Shown here one piece after another: positions 24,919 through 34,330 of a stretch of DNA of 64,000 bases (the stretch's first letter is position 1; each line of letters opens with the position of its first letter). The stretch is taken from contig JBAZWL010000007.1 in the NCBI GenBank assembly GCA_041660405.1, forward strand, positions 1 to 64,000. Direction: 5' to 3'. Both the position numbers and the translations under genes were made by a program. This stretch comes from Taibaiella sp041660405 (GTDB taxonomy: Bacteria; Bacteroidota; Bacteroidia; Chitinophagales; Chitinophagaceae). The notes under the pieces were generated by a model. The model ran no database searches, had not been told where the DNA came from, and saw only the letters and a list, made by a program, of their open reading frames with translations.

Positions 24919-25551
24919 TTAATTCTTTGTAAGTTTTAATTTTTGAGCTATCAGCATGGAAAAGGTTTCTGATGTTGACTCAGATTGGTTCTGACTGGAA
25001 AGGACAAAAATTGATGAAGGCTTTTTTTGTTCTCTTGTATTAGATTGTGCGTTCTCATTTTCCATATCGGCAAGATGAAGGACTTTAGGTTGAACGCGTT
25101 CGTTCATTGCCAATACCGGTTGTTCGTCTTTCGCTGGTAGAATAGTGTTTGCAGCACCTGGCGAAGTTTTTTGCTCTACGGCAACAGAAGTCTGTTGTGG
25201 TGTTTTAATTATAGTTACCGAAGCTGGTTTCTGATGTTGTGAGGTTTCATTTTTAACGATATAAACCGTATCGGTAATGGTTTTTACAATGGGGGTTTCT
25301 TTTTGTTGAACAACCACCTGATGGTCGCTCACAGGTTGCTGATCTTTATGAACAAAGAAGAAAATACCTATAGCAAGCCCCGCTGCTACAGCGGCAGCAT
25401 GCGATACCCATGGTAGAAATGGAATTCGCTTTTTGGCCTTCTTTTTTTCGATTTTGCCCCAAAGTTTGTCTTTGTCAAAGCGCAGGCCTGCTTCCTGCAG
25501 TGAAGCATTATCCAGTCTTTGTTTCAGGTTTTTATCGAATTCGTTTTTCAT
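24919..25551 (-). CDS. Probable anti-sigma factor, single-pass membrane protein
   Basis: A 210-residue protein. The N-terminal ~40 residues form charged helices (MKNEFDKNLKQRLDNASLQE), as in sigma-binding domains. One membrane helix lies around residues 45-66. The periplasmic part is low in complexity, rich in Gln, Thr and Lys, and has no recognisable domain. Its position, 41 bases downstream of an ECF sigma gene and before an outer-membrane protein gene, supports an anti-sigma role. The zinc-finger motif of many anti-sigmas is absent. Confidence 0.65.
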   Translation of the reverse strand: MKNEFDKNLKQRLDNASLQEAGLRFDKDKLWGKIEKKKAKKRIPFLPWVSHAAAVAAGLAIGIFFFVHKDQQPVSDHQVVVQQKETPIVKTITDTVYIVKNETSQHQKPASVTIIKTPQQTSVAVEQKTSPGAANTILPAKDEQPVLAMNERVQPKVLHLADMENENAQSNTREQKKPSSIFVLSSQNQSESTSETFSMLIAQKLKLTKN

Positions 25552-25592
25552 CTTTCCTTATTGTTATGATCAGAATGTTTCCTGCTCCTGTT

Positions 25593-26123
25593 TTATTTAT
25601 GATCCATCTTTTGTTTCAGCAGTGCACGTGCTTTAAACAATTGTGATTTGGAAGTGCTTTCTGTAATCTGTAACAGAGCTGCAATTTCTTTATGTGGCAT
25701 GTCTTCAAATACATGTAAGTTCAGTACTGTTCTATATCCAACCGGTAGCTGTTGAATGTATTTTAGTATGTCCCTGGTATTTATATTGCTTAGTGCCACA
25801 TCCGGATCTGCTATTATGGGCAATGTGTTATTTTCATCTATCGGAATGATCAATTCTTTTTTTCTGCGCAGAAACATCAGGCACTCATTTACTACAATCC
25901 GGCTTAACCAGGCCCTCAGGCTGCCTTCGCCTAAATAGGCAAAACGGTTTATGCTGCTAAAACATTTCAGAAAAGCATCCGAAAGTATTTCTTCAGCGTC
26001 GGTTTCCCGGGGTACATAGCGCAGGCAGAGGAGGTACATCCGTTCCACATACTGATCATACAATAGTCTCTGCGCAAAAGACTCCTCTCTTTTGCAGGCT
26101 TCAATTAATTGTACTTCAGTCAT
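25593..26123 (-). CDS. ECF-type RNA polymerase sigma factor
   Basis: A 176-residue sigma-70 family member with regions 2 and 4 only. Region 2: YDQYVERMYLLCLRYVPRET, then DAEEILSDAFLKCF and a LRAWLSRIVVNECLMFLRR helix. Region 4: LPVGYRTVLNLHVFEDMPHK and EIAALLQITESTSKSQLFKA (helix-turn-helix). It directs RNA polymerase to a stress or surface regulon, probably including its own three-gene unit. The start ATG is at 26121-26123. Confidence 0.9.
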   Translation of the reverse strand: MTEVQLIEACKREESFAQRLLYDQYVERMYLLCLRYVPRETDAEEILSDAFLKCFSSINRFAYLGEGSLRAWLSRIVVNECLMFLRRKKELIIPIDENNTLPIIADPDVALSNINTRDILKYIQQLPVGYRTVLNLHVFEDMPHKEIAALLQITESTSKSQLFKARALLKQKMDHK

Positions 26124-26233
26124 GGTGAGAATGCTGTCGGCTTATGTTGTTTAGTTAATTGTCGGGTTGTACTGCACTACCAATAACATAAATGCATGGT
26201 CAGGAAGAGAAGTTGCCTGAGGCAGAAAAAAAA

Positions 26234-27469
26234 TTATTGTACGGGAATATTATTAGCTGCGATATATCCCGTAGTCCACGCATTCTGAAAGTTAAAGCCG
26301 CCGGTAATGCCATCTACGTTCAGTATTTCTCCGGCAAAAAACAGGTTCGGAATTTTTCTGCTCATCATGGTTTGAGCATCTATTTCACTAAGGAGTATGC
26401 CTCCGGCAGTTACAAATTCTTCTTTATAGGTCGTTTTGCCTTTTACTTCCAACTCGTAAGCACAAAGGTTTTTAATGAGTTTGTTTTGTTCTTTGGCTGG
26501 AATTTCAGCCCAACGTATTTCTTCTTGTATACCGGATTGCAATACCAGAAATTCCCAAAGGCGGCCAGGTAATCCAAATGGATTTTTGTTCACCACTTTT
26601 TGTGTTGCCAATGTTTGCCGGTAAGTCAATACCTCTTCCCGTATGGTTTCTTCATTAAACTCCGGCAGCCAATTTACCTGAATAGTGAAATGCCAGTCGC
26701 GCTGTTGTAATTCTCTTGCACCCCATGCACTCAATCTTAGAATAGCCGGGCCACTCAGGCCCCAATGTGTAATCAGCAATGGGCCGATTTCTTTAAGCTT
26801 GGTGCCATTTATTTTTACCTGTGCTTCTTTTACACTAATACCCATCAGGCCAACGATCGGATGTTTGGGGATATTGAAAGTAAACAATGATGGTACCGGC
26901 TCTTCAATAGTATGACCTAATGCAGTAAGCCAATCGAACATGGAAGATTTCGGATAACCACCACAAGCTATCGTTACATAATCGACCAATATAAACTTTT
27001 CATTGGCGAGGCGAATCAGGAATTGATCTTCATCCTGACGCACAGATTTTACATCAGCGTTCATTCTGATTTCAACCTGGTGTTTATTAGCTTCGCGAAG
27101 TAAACAGTCAATAATGGTTTGGGAAGAATCAGTATCAGGAAACATGCGACCATCGGCTTCCGCTTTCAGTGTAACGCCTCTGGCTTCAAACCAATCGATG
27201 GTGTCCTTTGTGAAAAATTGATGAAAGGTCTTCTTTACAAATTTCTCACCGCGTGGATATTTTTTCGCCATCTCGCTGATGCTGAAACAGGCATGGGTAA
27301 CATTGCAACGGCCGCCACCACTGATCTTTACTTTGCTCAGCAGCTTGCCCGTTTTTTCCAGTAAGATTATTTTAAGATCCGGATTCTTTATTGCAGCATT
27401 GATTGCACAAAAGAATCCTGCAGCGCCACCACCAATCACGGCAAGTGTTTTGCCCGAATTATTTCCCAT
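26234..27469 (-). CDS. NAD(P)/FAD-dependent oxidoreductase, BaiN/HI0933 family
   Basis: A 411-residue flavoprotein. The dinucleotide site is VIGGGAAGFFCAINAA, followed by the family signature KISGGGRCNVTHA. A later GGYPKSSMFDW marks the second flavin contact, and the C-terminal TGGFNFQNAWTTG closes the FAD site. This family includes BaiN of bile-acid reduction, but most members have no known substrate. The stop region overlaps nothing; the 5' end overlaps the serine hydrolase gene by 11 bases, so the two are probably co-transcribed. Confidence 0.9.
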   Translation of the reverse strand: MGNNSGKTLAVIGGGAAGFFCAINAAIKNPDLKIILLEKTGKLLSKVKISGGGRCNVTHACFSISEMAKKYPRGEKFVKKTFHQFFTKDTIDWFEARGVTLKAEADGRMFPDTDSSQTIIDCLLREANKHQVEIRMNADVKSVRQDEDQFLIRLANEKFILVDYVTIACGGYPKSSMFDWLTALGHTIEEPVPSLFTFNIPKHPIVGLMGISVKEAQVKINGTKLKEIGPLLITHWGLSGPAILRLSAWGARELQQRDWHFTIQVNWLPEFNEETIREEVLTYRQTLATQKVVNKNPFGLPGRLWEFLVLQSGIQEEIRWAEIPAKEQNKLIKNLCAYELEVKGKTTYKEEFVTAGGILLSEIDAQTMMSRKIPNLFFAGEILNVDGITGGFNFQNAWTTGYIAANNIPVQ

Positions 27470-28919
27470 ATCCTAATGCCTGGTAAATGTAGGTTTGTGC
27501 TTTAAACCGTACTTTAAGACTATTGATTAATCCGTTTTCAGCAGAGGGATAAACCCGGTTAGAAAGGAAGATAAATGTAATTCCCGTTTCAGGGTCAGCC
27601 CAGGCACAAGTACCGGTAAACCCCTGGTGGCCGAAGGTAGTCTTGCTGCACAGATCTGATGCGGGACCACCATCACCTCTTGCCTTCTCCGGTTTGTCAA
27701 AGCCATAACCACGGCGGCTTATAGCGCTTCTAAAGCCGGTAAAAGTTTGCAAAGTTTCTTTCTTTAAATAACGCTTGCCCCTATATTCGCCACCATTGAT
27801 CAGCATCTGCAATATCACAGCCAGCTCTCTTGTATTGCTGAATATACCTGCATGCCCGGCCACGCCGCCCAGCATAGCAGTGCCGGGATCATGTACATAA
27901 CCCTGTACTACCTGGAAGCGGAAATATTGATCGTTTTCAGTAGGAGTACATTGCTTTTTCAAACCCTTTTTCCAGGGATTAAACATAGTATATTTCAGCC
28001 CAAGTGGTTTGTAAAAATTGTCTATAACATATTGATCTATTGGCTGGCCACTTACAGCTTCGGCAACTTTTTGCAGGAAATAAAAATCCAGATCACTATA
28101 AACATATCTGCCTTTATTGTCCAGAGGGCTGGTTAATATTTCGTTCCAGATGGTATCTTTAAAGCTGTTGAGTATAAAAAAGTTGGAAGCTACCGGAGTG
28201 GAAAACATTTTATCAGGAATGGTCCGGTATAACGTCAGGCTTGGGCCGCCGGTTAAAGAATCCAATGTAGTTTTGTGAAAAGGAATGAAAGCCTTTAGTC
28301 CTGCCTGGTGCAGCAACAGGTCTTTTATGGTAAGGTATGCTTTATCGGTACCGATGGTAAAAGGCAAATAATTTTTAAGATAAGCGTTTAGGTTTATCTT
28401 TCCTTCCTCGTAAAGTTTCATTATAGCGAGGGTGGTTGAAGCCACTTTGGTTACGGATGCAATATCATATAATGTAGTATCGGTAACAGGTTGTGTGCGA
28501 TCGTAAGTGAAATAGCCAAAGTTCTTCTGGTAAATGATCTCACCATCTTTTGCCGCCATAATCTGGCAACCAGGAAAAGCACCTTGATTGATGCAGCTCT
28601 TGATAAAGGCCTCAAGGTTACTTATTGCTTCATGATTAGTAATCGTAGCGGAAAGGCCGTTGCCAATACCCCTCAGATTATTTATCCGGTCAAATTTACC
28701 AACATTGTTGAGTGGTGGCAATGGTGCAGCGGACACTGCTTTTGTTTTACCCTTCCTGCCTTTTTTCTTCGAAGCAGGAGCTTTCGCTTTTTTCTTTTTT
28801 GATGAAGTGGATGCTGTTTTAGTATGGCTGGTCTTGCTTTTCTTCTTTTGTGCATAAAGGTCAGCAGAGGATAATAAAAGGCAGCAGGCCAACAAGTAAA
28901 AAAGAATACGTTGCATCAA
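27459..28919 (-). CDS. Exported serine hydrolase with lysine-rich linker (beta-lactamase family)
   Basis: A 486-residue protein. The signal peptide ends near residue 23, and a strongly basic stretch (residues 25-62, many KKK/SK) precedes the catalytic domain. The active-site motif SVTK is at 155-158. A YSD (in VYSDLDFYF) and HQGFTGT stand for the usual YxN and HxG. The basic linker could hold the protein to acidic wall or membrane polymers (inference). It lies 52 bases downstream of a GH3 gene on the same strand. In other Bacteroidota a GH3 domain and a serine hydrolase domain are fused in one polypeptide, so the two enzymes likely work on the same peptidoglycan-derived material. Confidence 0.85.
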   Translation of the reverse strand: MMQRILFYLLACCLLLSSADLYAQKKKSKTSHTKTASTSSKKKKAKAPASKKKGRKGKTKAVSAAPLPPLNNVGKFDRINNLRGIGNGLSATITNHEAISNLEAFIKSCINQGAFPGCQIMAAKDGEIIYQKNFGYFTYDRTQPVTDTTLYDIASVTKVASTTLAIMKLYEEGKINLNAYLKNYLPFTIGTDKAYLTIKDLLLHQAGLKAFIPFHKTTLDSLTGGPSLTLYRTIPDKMFSTPVASNFFILNSFKDTIWNEILTSPLDNKGRYVYSDLDFYFLQKVAEAVSGQPIDQYVIDNFYKPLGLKYTMFNPWKKGLKKQCTPTENDQYFRFQVVQGYVHDPGTAMLGGVAGHAGIFSNTRELAVILQMLINGGEYRGKRYLKKETLQTFTGFRSAISRRGYGFDKPEKARGDGGPASDLCSKTTFGHQGFTGTCAWADPETGITFIFLSNRVYPSAENGLINSLKVRFKAQTYIYQALGYGK

Positions 28920-28971
28920 ATAAATAATATTTTCCGTTTAAAAATCAGACACCATCAATCCCTTCAACACT

Positions 28972-30639
28972 TTATTTGCATGGCTTGACCGGTAGTGTCC
29001 CTTTGGCTTTTAATGTTCCTGTAAGTACTTCGTATACGGCCGCTTCACTATAGGAGTCATCTTCGTACCCCAGTACTATACTTTTGGCATTACAAATATT
29101 CTTTACCATATAAGCATTACCCATTACTGCGAAGATCACATTTTTCTTTTGAGAAAGTTGTTGCAATGCTGAAATTTGTACTGCATCTAATCCATAAGCA
29201 CCATTTTTGCCGGGGTATAAAGTCAGGTTATGTACGCCTACTATCACAATATCCAGATCATTTACTTTATCAGTCAGTTGTTTTGCTGTTGCACTGGTAC
29301 TTTTAGCGGGTAAGCTACTCCTGGTAAGTGCCGGAAATTTCTTTTGTAAAACAGAATCAAGGTATGTGGTACTGTTACCATTTATATTGATATAACCCAC
29401 TTTACCTTTGCCTGCTTTTATTTTATTGATCATGGCGGCCTGATCCTTTACAACGGTTACTGCAGCGCGGGAAATCTTTTCACGAAGTTCATTGGTTTTG
29501 CTGTTCAGATCTGCAGTCACATTCTTTTCATCCAGAGGATAGTATTTGTACAGGCCCATGTCATACTTTGCCGCCAGTATCTTTTTTACACGGGCTTCGA
29601 GTTCTTCCGGTGCTACTTTACCGGTTTTTACTGCCCATTGAATTTTGCCTATTGCAAGAGGTACATTCTGTGAAAATAACAACACATCATTGCCGGCAAG
29701 AAAAGCACGCAGGTCTGCTTCGCCTTCGGGAAAATATTTGGTCAGTCCTTTCATATCCAACGCATCAGTAAACACCAGGCCGCCGTAGCCCATTTCTTTT
29801 TTCAAAAGATCTGTTACTACTTTTTTCGAAAGGGTAGTGGGCAGATTTTTGGTATCATCAAGCGCCGGAACACTTAAGTGGGCTATCATTACACTTTGCA
29901 CCCCGGCTTTGATCAATTGCTGAAAAGGGTAAAATTCAAGTTCGGTAAGCTGGGCCTTTGATTTGTTGATTACCGGCAAGTCAAGGTGAGAATCCACAGC
30001 TACATCACCATGGCCGGGAAAATGTTTGGCACAAGCCATGATGCCTTTATCCTGAAGCCCTCTCATGTATGCAATGCCCATGCTTGCAACCAGCTCTTTA
30101 TGCTCTCCGAAGGAACGGAAATTGATCACCGGATTTTTAGGATTATTGTTTACATCCACCACAGGTGCAAAATCTACATGCACGCCTAATCTTTTACATT
30201 GATCAGCTATTGCTGATCCCATTTCATACATAAGAGCCGTATCTTTCGTTGCCCCAAGCATCATTTGTTTCGGGAAATTTTTTACACCGGTGAGGCGCAT
30301 ACCCAGTCCCCATTCGGCATCCATTCCGATGAGCAATTTTACTTTACTCATTTTCTGTAGCTTGTTGGTCATCTTAGCCTGGGCTTCGGGAGTGCCTTGC
30401 ATAAATATAACCCCTCCGATCTGCCTTGATTTTACCAGTTGTTCTATTTTAGGTTGATTGGCATTTTCGCCTCCACTATATGCTGCCACCATAAACAGCT
30501 GACCAATCCGCTCTGTCTCTGATAATGAATTATAAACACTGTCTATCCATCGTCTTTTGAATTTGAAGTCCTGTGCAAAAGCCTGGTTCAGGAAGCAACA
30601 AAGCAAAAGGCAAAAAACGAGTAAAGATTTTCTGTTCAT
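28972..30639 (-). CDS. Exported glycoside hydrolase family 3 enzyme (NagZ-like beta-N-acetylhexosaminidase)
   Basis: A 555-residue protein with a signal peptide (1-22, AFA-Q). The GH3 N-terminal barrel has LLIGMDAEWGLGMR, the NagZ loop KHFPGHGD (205-212) with the Asp-His dyad in VDSH (216-218), and nucleophile Asp292 in VFTDALDM. The C-terminal ~170 residues carry a second GH3-like alpha/beta region (VIVGVHNLTLYPG). It likely removes GlcNAc from muropeptides outside the cytoplasm, unlike cytosolic NagZ of gamma-proteobacteria. It is the first gene of a unit continuing into the serine hydrolase and the flavoprotein. Confidence 0.88.
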   Translation of the reverse strand: MNRKSLLVFCLLLCCFLNQAFAQDFKFKRRWIDSVYNSLSETERIGQLFMVAAYSGGENANQPKIEQLVKSRQIGGVIFMQGTPEAQAKMTNKLQKMSKVKLLIGMDAEWGLGMRLTGVKNFPKQMMLGATKDTALMYEMGSAIADQCKRLGVHVDFAPVVDVNNNPKNPVINFRSFGEHKELVASMGIAYMRGLQDKGIMACAKHFPGHGDVAVDSHLDLPVINKSKAQLTELEFYPFQQLIKAGVQSVMIAHLSVPALDDTKNLPTTLSKKVVTDLLKKEMGYGGLVFTDALDMKGLTKYFPEGEADLRAFLAGNDVLLFSQNVPLAIGKIQWAVKTGKVAPEELEARVKKILAAKYDMGLYKYYPLDEKNVTADLNSKTNELREKISRAAVTVVKDQAAMINKIKAGKGKVGYININGNSTTYLDSVLQKKFPALTRSSLPAKSTSATAKQLTDKVNDLDIVIVGVHNLTLYPGKNGAYGLDAVQISALQQLSQKKNVIFAVMGNAYMVKNICNAKSIVLGYEDDSYSEAAVYEVLTGTLKAKGTLPVKPCK

Positions 30640-31089
30640 ATTATACAGGTTGTTTTTGTCAAATATTGTTTACGATACGCATTATATAAAAGTATTACTA
30701 CAAAAGTACTGTCTATTATGGTATTAGGAAATCCTTGTAGATGTTAATTATACAAAACTGCGTTAATATTCAACAAGCACTCGTCATGGGTATAAAGCAA
30801 AGGCAATTTTTGCTCCAATAACCGTTTTTTAAAGCTCTCATGAAATGATTTATCCTATCGCAAACATCGCAAGAATACTTTTTTAAATAAAAATGAGGTA
30901 GCAGTAAGGGTTTTTGTAAGCCGCAATTGTCTGTTATAATGCCATAGTCAAAAATGGCTGAAACCCTTTACTGTAAAAGATTTTATTAAAAAATTGCCAA
31001 CCTTTATTTTCTCAATCCCGTCTTCAATAAAAGAATAGCTATTTATTATTTTAGTTTAATTTTTTATTTAATAATTTAATCTAACCGTT
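30640..31089. other. 450-bp divergent intergenic region
   Basis: No gene is seen between the divergent GH3 and SprB-repeat genes. On the minus strand TACTTTTG (30708-30701) is an exact TAnnTTTG -7 box about 60 bases before the GH3 start, with TTTC at 30731-30728 in the -33 place. The stretch before 31090 is very AT-rich with no clear promoter match. Confidence 0.45.
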
Positions 31090-34000
31090 ATGACCAGGAA
31101 AATTTATCTTTTACTTAGCCTGGTGCTTTGCATGTTATACGCCGGCACCGCGAGAGCTCAAACGACAACAACTTTTACACTCACACAAGCGCCCTGTAAT
31201 GCCAATGGAATATTAACTGCCAACTTCACTGGCCTGGTTCTTCCTCTAACTGTAACCTGGTACCTGGGTGGAAGTCCTGTTACGCATACCAATGTTACTA
31301 CATTATCAGATGCTCTTACCGGTTATGCGGGACAGCACGTTTCCGTTGTGGCAGTAGGTGCAAATAACGTGGCTGCTGATGGCTATTATCAAGGCGCTCC
31401 TCCGTTCACTTACCAGGTGAGTATTACGCCTGCTACTTGTCCCGCAGTAAGTACGGCAACAGCGACAGTATTTGGCGGCACAGCACCTTACAGTTACCAG
31501 TGGATTGATCCTGTTACTTCAACCATTGTAAGTACAGCCAATCCCGCGCCTTTACCCAATGGAAGCTATGACATATTAATAACGGATGCCAACGGTTGTA
31601 CCTTCGGATCTCAGTATCAGCCGGATTCTATCTATGTTTTTTCTACTGCTCCTTTCAACTTCGGCCTAAGTGCTGCTGCTGCTAATTGTACCAATGGCTC
31701 TGTAACTATTACAGGTCTTAGTGGAGGAGTATTGCCTTACACATATTTATGGTCTAACGGAGCTACAACTTCTTCTATCAATAATCTGACCGCTGGTAGT
31801 TATAACGTTACTGTTACTGATGGTCAAGGTTGTCAAAGAATGCATAGTGAACATGTGAACCAGGCAATTACTATAGGAGCTAACGCTACAGTAACCCCGA
31901 CAACCTGTACACAAAATGATGGTTCGATCATCACTTTCGGAAGCGGTGGTATGCCTCCCTATACCTATCTCTATAGCAACGGTGGTACCACCCAAACCCA
32001 GTCAGGGCTTGCAGCAGGCATTTATAATGTTACCGTAACTGATGCTAATGGTTGTACCGGTGCATCGTCTGTTTACCTTAACAGCTCTACACCTGTTTCT
32101 GCTACTTATACTGCTACACCAAGCTCTTGTACTTCACCTACAGGTTCTGCAACGTTAACTATAAATGGTGGCGTGGCTCCTTATACAGTATCCTGGGCTA
32201 CTTATCCAGCACAAAGCGGAACTACAGCCACTAACCTGGCTCCGGGCAATTATCCTTTTCATATTACAGATGCAAATGGTTGCGTACAAAACGGTAGTGC
32301 TGTTGTGCCACCGGTTAATGTTGTTACAGCTACTGTAACCGGGACAAGTGCTACCTGTCTTCTGGCTAACGGAAGCATTAATGTAGTGCCTTCGGGTGGT
32401 ACTGCACCATATAGCTATTTATGGAGTAATAGCGCTACTACTGCAAATATAACGGGCCTTGCAGCCGGCAGCTATTCTGTTCAGATTACGGATGCATCAG
32501 GTTGTGCCATTACCAGGTTCAGAAATGTAAACGCATCTTCTCCTGTTAATATCGGATTGGTTACTACTCCTGCAACCTGTATTTATAGCAGCAATGGAAG
32601 TATAGCAGCGAATGCCTTGGGCGGCACTGCACCATACACTTATAACTGGAGCAATGGTCAGACTACATCAACGATTACCGGGCTTGCTACCGGCAGCTAC
32701 TATGTTAATGTAACAGATGCTAACGGCTGCACTGCTCACGATTTTGCACAGGTTACTTCTAATAATTCCAGCAACAGTTGTTATTGTACTATAACCGGAA
32801 CAGTATATAATGATGCCAATGGTAATTGCGTAATGGATGCCGGAGAAAATGGTATTCCAAACATCCAGATTCACTGTGTAGGTTTTGGTTATGCTTATAC
32901 CAATGCTTCCGGTGTTTATTCCTTCCAGGTGCCTACCGGAACTTATACCCTTACGCAAGCTGTATTGGCTACTTATCCTTTAGCAGGTTGCCAGAACAAT
33001 GCTATACCGGTAACGGCTACTGCGGCTGCAGGTTGTACACAAACGGTAAACTTTGCTAACGTAATTAATCCGTTACACGATATACACATCAGCTTATGGG
33101 ATAATGTAATGGCCGTGCCAGGTAATGTTTACGGACAAAACTTTATTATAACTAACCAAGGTACTATTACAGAAAATTCAATACTGGCAGGCTATCACTC
33201 TGATGGCCAGATCAATACTGCATCTATATCTCCTTCGGGAATATTTGCCAGTCCGTCTGCAAACTACTATACCACTTCCGGTAGCACATTCCCGTCCCTT
33301 ATCCCTGGTACAAGCCAGTTGTTCAGTATGACGTACAATGTCCCAACCAATATTCCAATGGGAACAAATCTTGTATTCCGTGACTCAGCTGTCCATATAT
33401 CACCAATGTCAGGCTGGATCAATGATTACTCGCCCTGGAATAATGTAAATCTTCACAACGCTACAGTTGTAAGCTCTTACGATCCTAACTTTTTGCAGGT
33501 AAATCCTAAAGGCGATGGCCCGATGGGTTATATTACCAGAGCTGATTCTACATTAGAATATATGGTGCATTTCCAAAACCTCGGTACATATAAAGCACAA
33601 AATGTAGTTGTGATCGACACCCTTGATCCAAACCTGGACTGGAGCTCATTACGACCTGTATATAGCTCTCACAAAGCAAGGGTTTCGATTGATGAACATG
33701 GTGTCTTAAAATATACTTTTAAAGATATACAGCTACCGGCAAAAATGTATGATGACGCAGGAAGCAATGGTATGTTCACCTTTACCATAAAGCTAAAGCC
33801 GAATCTTGCCTATGGTACACAGATATGGAATCAGGCGGGTATTTATTTTGATTACAATGAACCTGTAATTACTAATACTGTTGTCAATACTCTGAAAGAG
33901 CCTACGGATATAGATAATAGAAAAAACAAAGAGCAATTCGCATTTGCCATCTATCCAAACCCTGCGCGTACCGGATTTACAGCTGTAGTAGACAATAAAA

Positions 34001-34191
34001 TTGCCAATGCTGCTACCAGCATCACCATCACAGATATTAGCGGAAGAACAATTGCTATAAAAGAGATGCACCTGCAATCTGGTAAGCAACTTATTCCTAT
34101 GAATACAGAAGCTTTAACAGATGGGGTTTACTTTGTAAATCTGAATATTGAAGGCAATAAAAGCACACAGAAATTAGTTATTGTAAAATAG
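31090..34191 (+). CDS. Large SprB-repeat adhesin-like protein with T9SS type A sorting domain
   Basis: A 1033-residue secreted protein. The signal peptide spans 1-23 (ARA-Q). Between about 125 and 560 there are six SprB-type repeats of ~70-75 residues, each with GG(T/V)APY.Y.WSNG, a GLAAGSY...V turn and VTDANGC. Next is an SdrD_B-like segment (ITGTVYNDANGNCVMDAGEN). A conserved domain follows with ITRADSTLEYMVHFQNLGTY and ending near GIYFDYNEPVITNTVVNTL, typical of T9SS cargo. The type A CTD starts at FAIYPNPARTGF and ends QKLVIVK. SprB is the gliding adhesin of Flavobacterium; this protein is far smaller, so a surface adhesin role is inference. Confidence 0.88.
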   Translation: MTRKIYLLLSLVLCMLYAGTARAQTTTTFTLTQAPCNANGILTANFTGLVLPLTVTWYLGGSPVTHTNVTTLSDALTGYAGQHVSVVAVGANNVAADGYYQGAPPFTYQVSITPATCPAVSTATATVFGGTAPYSYQWIDPVTSTIVSTANPAPLPNGSYDILITDANGCTFGSQYQPDSIYVFSTAPFNFGLSAAAANCTNGSVTITGLSGGVLPYTYLWSNGATTSSINNLTAGSYNVTVTDGQGCQRMHSEHVNQAITIGANATVTPTTCTQNDGSIITFGSGGMPPYTYLYSNGGTTQTQSGLAAGIYNVTVTDANGCTGASSVYLNSSTPVSATYTATPSSCTSPTGSATLTINGGVAPYTVSWATYPAQSGTTATNLAPGNYPFHITDANGCVQNGSAVVPPVNVVTATVTGTSATCLLANGSINVVPSGGTAPYSYLWSNSATTANITGLAAGSYSVQITDASGCAITRFRNVNASSPVNIGLVTTPATCIYSSNGSIAANALGGTAPYTYNWSNGQTTSTITGLATGSYYVNVTDANGCTAHDFAQVTSNNSSNSCYCTITGTVYNDANGNCVMDAGENGIPNIQIHCVGFGYAYTNASGVYSFQVPTGTYTLTQAVLATYPLAGCQNNAIPVTATAAAGCTQTVNFANVINPLHDIHISLWDNVMAVPGNVYGQNFIITNQGTITENSILAGYHSDGQINTASISPSGIFASPSANYYTTSGSTFPSLIPGTSQLFSMTYNVPTNIPMGTNLVFRDSAVHISPMSGWINDYSPWNNVNLHNATVVSSYDPNFLQVNPKGDGPMGYITRADSTLEYMVHFQNLGTYKAQNVVVIDTLDPNLDWSSLRPVYSSHKARVSIDEHGVLKYTFKDIQLPAKMYDDAGSNGMFTFTIKLKPNLAYGTQIWNQAGIYFDYNEPVITNTVVNTLKEPTDIDNRKNKEQFAFAIYPNPARTGFTAVVDNKIANAATSITITDISGRTIAIKEMHLQSGKQLIPMNTEALTDGVYFVNLNIEGNKSTQKLVIVK

Positions 34192-34245
34192 TTTAGCCCA
34201 TGAAAAGCTAAGAACGGAGATGATTAACAGACAGGAAGCCGAATG

Positions 34246-34277
34246 AAAGAGGTGCTGCTATTAAGCGGCACCTCTTT
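34246..34277. terminator. Hairpin between the SprB-repeat gene and uvrB
   Basis: AAAGAGGTGC (34246-34255) pairs perfectly with GCACCTCTTT (34268-34277) around a 12-base loop. It lies between convergent genes and could serve both, though the T-tracts are short. Confidence 0.55.
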
Positions 34278-34330
34278 AGCTTTATGTAATACGACAGTGG
34301 AATGGGTTTGATAACGTGCAATAGCGAACA

